Source: Archegozetes longisetosus
Lineage: Eukaryota > Arthropoda > Arachnida > Sarcoptiformes > Trhypochthoniidae
Direction: 5' to 3'
Length of the DNA stretch: 64,000 bases
Assembly: GCA_018873245.2 (NCBI GenBank)
Contig: JAEMBT020000006.1
Span: forward strand, 7,151,855-7,215,854
This document shows, piece by piece, positions 21,993 through 34,000 of the stretch; position 1 is the first letter of the stretch; each line of letters opens with the position of its first letter. The position numbers were made by a program, and so were the translations under genes. The notes under the pieces were generated by a model. The model searched no databases. It was not told the origin of the DNA and worked only from the letters and a program-made list of their open reading frames with translations.

Positions 21993-24900
21993 TTAGAGGG
22001 GACTCTCACGATTGTTCGATGGACTGTGAAGATGGATGTGTTTTTTCTTAGTCTTTTTGTCGAGAAACACTCGATTGCATCCTTGAACAACACATCTATG
22101 CAGAACATCGCTGTGCACTCTCTCATAATGTTCTCTCAGAGCGTTGGCATCCGATTTAGAACTTTGACAAAAGTTGCAGATATATCTACCACCTTCATCG
22201 GCAATTATTGAAGCTTCGAGAACAAGATTAGCTGAAGGAGAACTAGTTCGATGTGGTTTCGGTGGTGATGATCGACTGTTGAGAGAGGGGCTTGGAGTTG
22301 TGCGAACAGAGTTGGGCGACTCTCTGCTGACACTGGATCTGTTGTCGAGATATAATGAGCTTGATGTTGGCGGTGGTGGTGGTGGCAAACACATGGCTGG
22401 ATGAAAACCTGGTACTACTGGGAACGATGCGGCAGCGGCTGCAGCAGCACTGGCTGCAAATAGACCATCGGGGCCTAAAGGAGGTAATCTACTGTATAAG
22501 TCACCGAGACTCAATGGTAGTCCTTGAGGGTCGTAAAGACGGGAAAACAAATCGTCTCTCAGGGCTGCACTCGGATGAAAGGGAAACATTGCACTTGTAT
22601 TGGTTTTGTCCAGATTGAAAGCAGATTTGACATCCGTGTGAGTGGACAACAGTTTGCGATGAAGGTTCAGATTAGCACTATGTCGATCACGGCTTCGTTT
22701 TGATGGAAACGATGCGTTACAGCCGTCAACAGTGCATTTGTGCATCAGTTTCAAGTGAACGTTTTGATAATGAGTTTTAACACCGAAATGGTTTTGGAAT
22801 ATTTTACCACAAGCTGTACATCGCCGGGGATTCTCCTTATCAACGGGTACTTCCACTTGGCCAACAAAGGACGCGTCCCGAAATGCGGGGATAAGCGAAA
22901 CATGATCAGGAATACATGAATCGATGTCTATTCCCGATGGGACCACATTAGCACTGCTAGCAGTCAGAGCTCCGGATTCGGATTCCTTTGCTGCCGAATT
23001 ATTTTCTCTCTCAGTAGTTTTGCTAATTGGCTGTTGTGTCGGTGGTGTTGGAGGTCTCATACAAATTCCCAGACCTGGTGCGTGATATGATAATGGATGC
23101 ACAGAATTCGATGAAAACATTGAACCTCTTTGATTGCGTGGAGTCACTAAATTCGCAAACGAACCCAATGATAATGATTCCAAATGCCTCAATGGGTTCT
23201 CCATAGCTGGTTCAGTTGTAGTCAATGTTGAGCTCATTTTGCTTGCAAACGATGCCTCAGACTTTGTTCTTTGTTTCTTATCATCTGATAATAATGGAGT
23301 TGATGGGCGTTTTCTGCTTAAATCAATTGTTCCATCCATATCGTATTCGACTTCTTCTTTGTTGTCTTCTTTTTCAGTTTTATTTTTCTTAACCAGAAAT
23401 GGATTTTCCAGTTGTTCACCTTTAGAATCATCAGCACACATGATACCATCAGATGAATCGAAATCGTCAGACTTTGAATCTTCATTGAGAGGGTTTTCGT
23501 CATCGTCGATACGATCTATGTAAGTGTCACTGGAGGAATCATCACTAGTAATATATCTCATTTCATCATCGCTTGCATTTATGGCCATTGGCGCAAACTT
23601 AATAGGATTTAAGCTTTTTCTTTTTCGCACGCCTTTATTGGATGTCATCTCGTCTTTCAGCGATAAATTTATGCCCTCTTCGGGCGGCCCGTTCTTAGCT
23701 TTATTTTCAGATTTATTACTTATCTTTTCACAAAATCCAATCGTTTTATTCGCTTGTAACATAGCTGGTAATGATTCGGTGTCAGGCGTAGGACATGAAC
23801 TGGCAGGTGAAAGTGAGTCTTGATCGCCATCTAAATTGAATCCACTTTTATGACCAAACTCTGAATTGATATGTTGCTCACTCGGATCAATGTTTTGTCC
23901 CAAAAGACTATTGCCGGTTAGGCTGAGTAAAGATGACGATGAAGTCGGGGGCATTAACGGATACGGATTGGCTGAACGTCCATCATGTGGATTGACTTTT
24001 CTTCTGAGGTTAGGAGTGTGTAACTTAGGATTAGGATTAGCGCTGTGTCTATTCCTACTTCTTCTAGAACTGAACATCATATTACATCCTTCAACAGTGC
24101 ATTTATGCATTTCTCTCAAGTGAACAGCACTGAAATGGATCTTAAGCGCCCCCTTATCGCAAAATGTCTTTAAGCATACGTGACACTGAACGCGCTTCTT
24201 TCCTGTCGATGGGTTTGTTGTCAGGCCACTTAATACCATTGGATTCCATCTTCGTTTCATTGGGTTCGCAGATTTACGCAAATGTTTCACTTTCTTAAGA
24301 GCATAAGCCGAAGATGTTTGGCTTAAGTTGATAGCACCGCTCATATTAGTGTCATCGTCGTCTGACAAGCCATCGGTTACGCTCATATCTGAGTTAGTTG
24401 TTGAAGTCATGGTGGTTGATATCGACGACACGTGATTTGTGGTGACGGCAGTAGTCACCAATGGTAGGCCCGATGATATATATGAGAATGAAGAAGTGGT
24501 TGGCGATGAAGATAATGGTGTTGTGCTTTGTGCATATGATACTGGAATGTCAGCTCCAATTGAGGGCAGTTTGGATGTGGGGTCGCTCTTGCGATAATCA
24601 AACGGTTGCATGTTTTGCAGCTTATTTAATGGAGACATTGCTGAAGGGCTGTGACTGTTGACGGGGGATAGCTTTTTCTCATTAGGAGACATCGATTGCA
24701 AAATACTACTACTCGATCCCATTTGCTTTTGACAGCTTTCCAGTTTCACTGATTCTGTATTAGCTGCCGATTGGCTTGAATTTGTATCATTATCTCTATT
24801 ATTACTATGTTTTGAATTTACTGATTGTCTTTTGATAGGAGAAATACTTGTTTTATTTGTTCTTTCTATAAATTTTCTTATATCTGAATCCCTTTTGTTG

Positions 24901-25070
24901 GAAAATATTGCACTGTTTGAAAGCAATTGATCGTATGAAGAAGAATCTTGCAAAACAAAGTTTTGTGCAATATTTTTAGTTTCAGTAAATCTAAGGAACA
25001 GTTGCAGTACTAATAATTCTTCTTCTTTTGATATAATAGCCCAACGAGAAAACAAATTTCCGCACGAATC
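21993..25070 (-). CDS. BNC2: Basonuclin exon 4 (all zinc fingers, stop codon)
   Basis: 3,078 nt from a TTTAG acceptor (25072-25071) to the stop. It begins DSCGNLFSRWAIISKEEE, completing the basonuclin domain started in exon 3, and carries all six C2H2 fingers and the disordered Ser/Asp-rich linkers. It is open throughout. Confidence 0.95.
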   Translation of the reverse strand, partial: DSCGNLFSRWAIISKEEELLVLQLFLRFTETKNIAQNFVLQDSSSYDQLLSNSAIFSNKRDSDIRKFIERTNKTSISPIKRQSVNSKHSNNRDNDTNSSQSAANTESVKLESCQKQMGSSSSILQSMSPNEKKLSPVNSHSPSAMSPLNKLQNMQPFDYRKSDPTSKLPSIGADIPVSYAQSTTPLSSSPTTSSFSYISSGLPLVTTAVTTNHVSSISTTMTSTTNSDMSVTDGLSDDDDTNMSGAINLSQTSSAYALKKVKHLRKSANPMKRRWNPMVLSGLTTNPSTGKKRVQCHVCLKTFCDKGALKIHFSAVHLREMHKCTVEGCNMMFSSRRSRNRHSANPNPKLHTPNLRRKVNPHDGRSANPYPLMPPTSSSSLLSLTGNSLLGQNIDPSEQHINSEFGHKSGFNLDGDQDSLSPASSCPTPDTESLPAMLQANKTIGFCEKISNKSENKAKNGPPEEGINLSLKDEMTSNKGVRKRKSLNPIKFAPMAINASDDEMRYITSDDSSSDTYIDRIDDDENPLNEDSKSDDFDSSDGIMCADDSKGEQLENPFLVKKNKTEKEDNKEEVEYDMDGTIDLSRKRPSTPLLSDDKKQRTKSEASFASKMSSTLTTTEPAMENPLRHLESLSLGSFANLVTPRNQRGSMFSSNSVHPLSYHAPGLGICMRPPTPPTQQPISKTTERENNSAAKESESGALTASSANVVPSGIDIDSCIPDHVSLIPAFRDASFVGQVEVPVDKENPRRCTACGKIFQNHFGVKTHYQNVHLKLMHKCTVDGCNASFPSKRSRDRHSANLNLHRKLLSTHTDVKSAFNLDKTNTSAMFPFHPSAALRDDLFSRLYDPQGLPLSLGDLYSRLPPLGPDGLFAASAAAAAAASFPVVPGFHPAMCLPPPPPPTSSSLYLDNRSSVSRESPNSVRTTPSPSLNSRSSPPKPHRTSSPSANLVLEASIIADEGGRYICNFCQSSKSDANALREHYERVHSDVLHRCVVQGCNRVFLDKKTKKKHIHLHSPSNNRESPL

Positions 25071-28000
25071 CTAAACGTAGTAAAAATATTTCAACTATAT
25101 TAAAATCAATTCAATCAAAAATTATTTGATAACTGTGTCAGATTAGAGTCGAAAAACTTTCAGATAACTGTTGTGATTGAATTTTGATTTGGAAGTTGGG
25201 GCCCAAATCTAGTAATTATCTCGAGGAACGAATCGCTTAATAAGCTTGTCTCCAGCTATACTCTCAACTCATCAATTGATAAATAGATTCTATTTGTGAA
25301 AGTGAACAAAATTTGATTGTCGCAAACTCTTTAAAAGGTGAAATTCTTGGGAATTTTCAGACTCGATTAGACACGGCTTAATTCAACTGAAAGGTTTGGC
25401 ACCAAAACTGTCTGACACCCTATGGGTATGTTTTCTATTTGGTGTTAAAAACCGCAAATCTATTGTGCGGCGCAACACATTAGATCGAAATGATTGAAAT
25501 TAATTGAAAAACTGGAAAATTACCGACTAATCAAAAGAATTGTTAGAGTGAAATGTTATTGAGAAATAATTAAAGTTGAGAAGAGATTTGAGCTGAGTTG
25601 AAATGTGCGCACAGCTCAATGCAACTCTTAACAATAAAGCTTTGTTTCAATTGCCATATGATTGCCATAACAATTGTCAATGTAATTATTGGACGCATAT
25701 TTGATCGATGATTGTATTTATTCGAACATATTGGTTGCTCTTAATCTCCAAACTTTATTTAGTTGATTGTGATTAAGGACTGCTTTAGGCGTTCTAATAA
25801 TACTGTATATGATGCCACACTTTGCCTCTTTATATTGAAAATTAGATCCTAATTATTTATTATATAATCACAGTTAAAGACTCAATAAAATAATATAATG
25901 GACTCATTAAAGTAGTTTTTGCTTATCGTGTGCGCGTATAGGAAAATATGTAAAACTTCTGACTGAGCATGCAGATAATAAAGCATATTTTGGACTAATG
26001 CATACATTAGAATAGATTTAGTTTCTCCTAAATTACAGCTCAAACTATTGCTCTAAGAGTATAGATCTCTAAAATAGTCACGAAATTGAGTAATAATCTA
26101 AAATCAATGATATTTGTTATGAAGCAAATATTTAAATGTCACACATATAGGAATGATATATACTGAGAAATTAGAGATTACATCTGTTAGAAATTCACAA
26201 CAGAGTTTTGGGCAAACGTCAATTATAGTCAATAGCCTTGTACTGGTATTTGTTGGGTACCTATACTGGTGTTTGTTTGGTACCTATACTGGTACTTTGT
26301 GTGCAAATGCAATCTTAATTTTATTTATTCTATTCTGAGTATATTTATGTACAGAACGTGCTCTATGACCGAAGAAATACGTTCTTACTTCATTGTTAGA
26401 TAATAGTTATGTTGCCTTTTTTAATATACAGTTATGTTTTCTTAACCCTTAAGAGTGCAATGTATACAGGAATTGGTGAAGCAATAACTTATTCCTATTG
26501 AAAAACTGTATAATTGCCTGAACAGAACTATTTTCTATTATTATTAATATTATTTAAGGGGTAACCGCAATATGGGTAGTATTTTTGGATATGCTCTTTG
26601 TAAGCAATATTGAGACAGGGGCAGGATGTTTAGCTAATTTAAATGTCTCTATGATGACAGCAGGCCATGTGCATTGTGGCAAAAGGTACTGCATATCTCT
26701 AACATTGCGTTTGATTGATTATAGTTTAAAGGTTGTGGAAACAGAGACTTTGAGACATTTTTAGTCGTTGGAGGCATGGCTAATGTCTCTTCTGTCACTG
26801 CATAAATAAACAAAAGTTTTTTGTTTTTGCTCATATGACACGCATAACTGTGCATTTCATGTATAAACAAGCGTCAAGTTGCCTCATTCCACAAACAAAT
26901 CTTTTGTCAATTTTGACTTCAATGCACTCACTATTGCTTAAGCACCTGTACTCTACTCTACTCTTCTACCAGTATCTCGTCGTACCATTATACGGCACTT
27001 GGTTTACATCCAAAACTTCGTAATACCCGATAGCAACCACAAGTCATGCCTTGTTATAGCATGCTTTTCATCAGGCCATAATATAGAGGACATTAAGAAA
27101 CTTATTCGATATAGTGAGAGAAACAAATTGCAAAAAAACTGATACTCATCACAGGAAGGCTGATGTAGTAACTAGTTTTTTCTGTTGCTACCGACGATTG
27201 TTGAGCTTCAAACTGTACAAGTATTAGTGATTAGACATTTTAGCGAATATACTCTAGTTTTGTGTATATGTTTGAGGTGTCATTTATTGGTATTACACAG
27301 TACTATACTCTGGGAAATCACAGCCTGTGATATATTGTCCATAACTTATATATATTTGCGTTTCATGCTTTTGTCTATTGAAGCAAAGCATTACCGCAGT
27401 CGCGATGCATTGCTATAGCAGTGAGAGTAGCAGTTGTTGAATTACACTTCATAGATTGAGGACCATTAATCATAGATCCTCATCACGGGGCGTGACAGCA
27501 AAATTTCGCACAAATTCACTCACATTTTTACATCAGTCTCTTTTTAGAGACCTCTTTTGTTATACTGTACAGCACTTCAGTTCAGATTGAGCGCGGACAT
27601 GGGATGAGCTGAGGCTAAGTTCAGCTCAAACTAAGCTGAGCTGAAGATCTCGATAAGTTTGCGATCTCTCAAAAATGTTGACACCATAGAAGACGTGAGT
27701 TGGTGTATGAAAACTGACTTATTGAATAGCAGAGCCCTTTTCAGAGATGACCCTCAGAGCCAAATGTCAAAACTCTATGCATGAATCACTATTACATAAG
27801 ATCTAATAACATTTTTGCGCACACCCTATCATTTTCTAAAGCATCCCTTATTCCCCCCTTTCATCCCCTATCGAGCCCTCACTCCCGCAATACTTTTTGT
27901 TGACAGTTTTAAAAGTGAACAGTTTTACAGCAAATCTAGTATTAGAAGACCCGAACTGAAGGCATGCGGTATTTTGCGCTCTAATCATCTATTATATCCG

Positions 28001-31000
28001 GCTATTCCTTTTGTCATTTTGAATCTTTTGTGATACGTCAATAATTTTTCAAAATTCGCAATCTATACTTTACTCGATTCAATTCGTATAAAGAACTGTA
28101 TTAATCAAAAGTATAATTACTATAAAGCTTTTAGTTCTTATTTATATAACTAAATTAATGCTTAAAACTGCCCATCAAACTAATCACTATTGAAACATCT
28201 AATTGAGAAAAGTCAATCGAAATGGAGACAGTCTTAGACGTGTGAAAAACTAACTCATAAATACTCATTAATCCTCTATAAGTTGATCGTCCATCACAAT
28301 TGCCTTTGTCTTAAGAGAATTAGTTATGCTTTGGATCATTAGCTGAGCAGCAACTTTCAGTATTTTTCAAATCAGTTTTCATGCATTTTTTCATTGCTCA
28401 ACCATTGCTAATGCAGACAAAATTGAACATTCTTTAGATTTACAGACTCGTAACTATTTTATCAACAGATAAAATATGTTTGAAAAATAAAAATTCACGA
28501 TTTTTCAGAGACACTTTTAGGGGATAAACTATTTGAATGAAAAATTTGATTCGCAATGCATTAAAATGAATCATTTGGCATCTGTACGTTCATATGGGAC
28601 AATTACAATGAACAAATTCTAATCCTACAACAGTTATACAAATATCTTAGGAAGATGTGAAAACTATCTTATTCTCTTAGTTTTCAACCAAAATTGATTT
28701 GTTGTAAGATTTATTAACCATAAATGCGCTCAATCGATAGCTTATTTTAAACTTGAAACTGAAGTGAACGTAAATCTAAATAAAGACAAGTTTCCTGAAA
28801 CCATAATTAGTTGCTAATTAAAGTTTTACAGTACCTAAAACTATCTAAGACTATGAGTCTGATATTAATTAGAGGAATGGAGTAGAAGTCCGCGACCACC
28901 CAAAATGTTTGCTTGTACTGAATTTGTGTCCCGATTAATACTTTGTTGATCGTCAAGCGGGTCACTAGTTCGGCACTCCATCTCATGCAGTTTACTCACG
29001 ATTTTTTAATACACCATAAACTATCGCTTTAGTAATCCATAGTATTAGAGCTTTTCCTCTAATTTAGTCTATTATTTCCTCAACAATGCCAAATTCTACT
29101 CAAATATATCATTCCTTTCTGTGTTAGCTTGCGATCAGGTTCTAAATGTTTTCATGCCATTGATAAACATCACTATTTTGAGCGTTTTTTAATTCAGACT
29201 AATTTTGAGACAAATGATTGCGAAAGAAAATTTCTAGAATGTTGCCTATCTCTAGTTGTTAAGATGGTAACAAAGATTTATTTGCATTTCTCTTTACGCT
29301 CGGAAACACTTCTGAAAGTTGGGAAATTACCGAAAACTTAAAAGACTAATTTGCAAGCTGAGCTCAACTTGGAACGATTGTCTTAAGGAGAACTTACTCA
29401 AACTGATTTTCAACACATAATTTAAAGCCTCTCAAACAAATTCTAGACTAAATATGAGATTTGTTGTTATGGCATCGATTGGCAACTTTTTGTGTCAGAT
29501 ATGACAAAATGTGAAATAAGTGAGAGGCGAATGTTCAGCAACGGTTTTTATGCTGAGAAAAGCTAGAGCTTGAGTAGTGAATGTGACGCTATACTCATGA
29601 GGCCATTACGCTAAGAGGTGTCATGAGCGGTTCATTAATCGCAATGGACATCTCGAGGGACACATTAAGAGACTGAAGTCAAGCTATCACGAGCTATTTA
29701 TTTCAAATTCTGCCAGTGTTAGAAGCGATGGCTGGGTATGAAAAAGTAAAGGGTAGAGAGTAGTGGAAGGAATGGGAGAGCAGTGGAGGCAATGGGAGAG
29801 TAGCTGAGGCAACGGGAGAGTAGCTGAGGCAATGGCAGAGTACGGTATTGTCACATGCATGAAATTGATAGGAGTAATCTCAAGAGCACATGAGAACGTA
29901 GTATCACTTTATACCTGAAGCATGTATCCCCGTGAGTAATCATCGTATGTCCAGCCAAATCCGTGAAGTAAATGCAATAATTCATCGTGATCTAGAGTAC
30001 ACAATACTCGATCTAATAAAATTTTCAATCGAACTGGAAGAGCATGAGTGCCATATAGTATTAGTGACGCGATGTCGAACGCAGTGTTCGCTTGAAAATT
30101 CTCGATAATGGCATGACTATTGAATAAGTGGTTGAATCCCAGATTGTCCATTGCTGTGAAGGAAGAAATTTGACAAAATGATTAGATATTTACTTTGTTA
30201 ATCCTACTAATATGATATGAAATATTTTAGTATAATTAAGTGAAGAATGAGGTTAACTATAATGTCAGACTGACAACAATCAATAGAAGACATGCCATTG
30301 TATGGGCACTTTGAAGATTGAGCCCTGAAGGGAGTAGAGGCTAAATGAATGCTAAAAAGCCTCGCAAAATCCAGAGCCAACCAATTCTCTCGAACCAATT
30401 TAAAGAAATGTAATGATAGCTGTTTGTTGCAGAAACAGCCTCATTATGATTATGATTGAAAAAGTCAAATAATATTACGTGAGGGACATTATTGACTAAA
30501 TTATTCTCATTAAACTGATTGAATGTCTGCCAATACAACACAATAGAAGTTCACAATTTTGCTGTTATCTCACAATAGCAGTTCTTCTATTATTGAACAA
30601 GTAGTAGAAGAATAAGTTTGGTATAGCAATAGCTATTATCAAGTTTAAAAGTTATTTACATTTGTTAGTCCAGGCTCATTCTATGCGATTGTAATTTAAT
30701 ACTTATAGACTAACTCCAGCATCAATTTTATGTTTACGAGCTCCGAGCGGGTCACTTCTGCTCTCAAATTCAACTCAATCCCCAGTTCAATAGATACTAG
30801 TGAAACATTCCACAAATCCAAATAAAAATAATTCAAGTCTATCAAATAATAGATTTATCTTTTCAGTTCTTATACTCTGTTGTATTGACAAAACGCTTCT
30901 ATTCAATATTCTTTCTTTATTAAAGCAAATAAGAGCCAGATTATGGAGTTTAAGAACTTATCACTATCTCTTTCTAAAATGTAAGCATTTCGTTAGAACC

Positions 31001-34000
31001 TAATAATTATTTGAAAGAGAAATCACTAAACAATCAATATTTAGATTTCTATAACCGAAATTTTGATGCAAATCGATGTGGTGTTTCGATGAGAAATTAA
31101 ATTAGTCTAAACGCTAGATTATTATCGATGCAAATGATTGAGCAATCTCATTTGAATGCTCTAATTTTGGTTAATACTCTGATATTCTAATAAGATTAAG
31201 TTACAATTTGCAAACTATTAGGTGCACCAAATAGTTTAATATTGATGATCGATATGTTCTTCAATGCGTTTTATGTTCTATGCATTTACTTAATACCATA
31301 TTAAGTATTATTTATGACAATTTAATTATCAATTTAGTTTTTCTACACAGATTCAGGCTATTTCCAGAACTCGATTCTTCGATTATCTCTTTTTTGAAAA
31401 AGATGCAAAAAAGCTTACGAAAATTTCTAATTAGTTTTGCAAACAAATTAGTAATTGATATACGATTGGTGTCACAATTATGTAAATATTTATAATTTAA
31501 AATCTTCCTTAATATCCAAATGACAGCTTTAGCATTGGTTAAAAGTGCAAATCATGTGTAATTAATGCTAGAATTTTTTAAAGTCAGAATTGAAACAGAG
31601 ATAAATTAGGACTGCTTGTTAAGCATACACAAATTCCTTTGCATAGTATTTGTAACGAAGTATCATTTGAGGCGCAATATATTGCAATATTTAAACTTAA
31701 AATAGTAGTTTATGTACTAATTTGCATATTATTTGGCATGAAATATGATCAAAATTCCATCCCTCCCACAAATATGTGCTCAACTGTTTATAGTATTGTT
31801 TTAGGAGTGATAAAAAAAAGTTGAGTCTGAAGGCCAGTGCACTTAAAGAAGAGGATCTGTAATTGCCTAGCTCCATCAATTTTAAGAAATCGGACATACA
31901 TGCAATTTCATAACTGCCACTTTGTCCAAATGGCTGCAATTACTACCTGACAACAAAAAAGGTAGCGTAATCAGTACTCAAAATAATCAGTACATTGGGT
32001 TCATGTATGGGTACAGTTGATGTACTGCAAACACTATATAGTTCGCCATTGAAAGCCTGTGAACACATACATCGCATACATCGTACACATCGTGATGCAT
32101 ATATCAGTTAATTTGAAGCATGAGAGGGAAAGATATCACTGTTAGTCCCCATACAGAAAAGCTGCCCTTGAAATGGCCTGAGGGCAGAGCAAAGGGGCGC
32201 GACACAATCCTCTTCTACATCTAGACCGAAGATGACATCCTTGTACTTTTGGACATATTTCATCTTCAAGTTGATCCGCCCTATGAACGATCCAACACCC
32301 AAAACAGTTCGAATGCAATGCTGTTTTACTGCACCCCCTTATTAAACAAGCAATGCGGACATAAAGCCATTGCATTCTATCAGTTCTAAATTGTGTTCCC
32401 CTCCAAGCAGAGTCAGCCCCCGCAACACAACTCCCATTTGAAGAAAGCAACACTGACCATAGAGGTAATGGTAAGTTACAGTTGAGTCTATTGCATACAT
32501 TATCCTCGCAGTTCATAGATATACGATAGATTGCATAGATTTGGCTTATCATCAACTATATCGACAGCAATTTCTCGCCTAAGGGACACCAAATTTTTCT
32601 TTTATTCTCTTACCGACCAAACTGTACGCCTTTTTTATTCCTCCTACCATAGCCTACGACTTGTTTGCAATCTATCACTGTCATAGCGAAACTGCTATAA
32701 GACAAATTCATATAACTTTCATCTGCAATTGCTTTTTCACCTCTATTTTCGAACGGGTTGTTGTATTACCGCTTTGGTATCACAAGACAGGTCCCAAGCG
32801 GCAAATTATAGGGTATGAGTTTGAGAGAAGACCAACGCTGCAAAGTTTGCAATGTTTGCCATGTTCGCAGTGCTAGCAATTGACAAGCAGTGGATCTATT
32901 TGTCCTAAAGGCAAATAAAATCTCATCACGATGTGTATGGGGTTGTGTTTTTGTAGTTAGTGCTATAATGCAGTGCCGTGACAAAGAAGACCCTCAAACT
33001 CATTCATCAATAATACCATAGACAAACCCTCCCGACTACAGAGACAGCCGACACTGTTTCATATTAACTTCAATGTCATTTTTGGTTGTCTACCTGCAGA
33101 GCTGGACAATGCATGACCCATCGAAGGTCTTGCACCTCATAATATGTAATCTGTAATCATTTCGCTATTATGATGATTGAGGTACAGACACGAGTCGTTT
33201 CATTTAGGTTGCCGGTCAGGGGTAACATTCATATGGTTTGTGTACTGGATCTATCTTGAGCTTATAAATTGTAACTTTTTTGTTTAATAATTTTCGACAC
33301 ACCCAAACATGAGTTGAAGCAACCGAACAACATGTTGACCGTGTATCTGATGTTGGTTTGCATAAATCATTAGGCATACCAACTATTCTCATACAATAGT
33401 GCAAACTCGTTAACCTAACAATTAGTAAAGCAATACATGATTATTAGTAGTTGATATTGATTTTAATAATATTATGTTTGAAGATTTGCTTTACCAATTA
33501 ACACTTAATACTGGAATGCCTGCAGCACATTATCATATATAGCTTCTACTTAACTATTTGCCATTGCAAACTCTCATTCTTATCTGCATTAAAAGGGCGT
33601 TTCGATGGTTGTCGAACTCATCATCTTTTTATTAAATGAGTCTTCGATGTTATTCAAAGCTTGCTAAGAGTATAAGGTTGGACTGGAAGCGTTACAGTTA
33701 TTAAAAGTCAAATTAATTGCTCTCTTCTACTCATGCTAAATATGAATAAATCTTAAGACTATTATAGCATTTGAAAAGTGAATCAAAAATAAATAGATGC
33801 TGGTCTCATGTCGTCTGTGATATTGTATAAATTTGAAAACAAAATTAAACAAGACTAAAAACAGCTCATCAAACACAGCACAGTTTCAAACTATCATTAC
33901 AAATTGGAAGCCAATAGTTTTGCTGTCATGAGACGCTTTATTACAGTTAGTGATAGATTAGTATCGGAGTTGCAAACTTTGGGAAAATGACTTGAAACCC

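Larger units (their letters stand above)
25071..29914 (-). other. Basonuclin intron 3 (4.8 kb)
   Basis: Donor GTATAAAG at 29914 and acceptor TTTAG at 25071, phase 0. It is AT-rich. It holds a 2-copy 23-bp repeat (26243-26288), an inverted repeat (27620-27645), a less AT-rich patch near 29,590-29,690 and a 20-bp minisatellite next to the donor (29762-29841). No separate gene was seen. Confidence 0.85.

Noticed and set aside
29762-29841. Regular direct repeats considered as a CRISPR array
   Set aside because: The units are contiguous with no spacers and the genome is animal.
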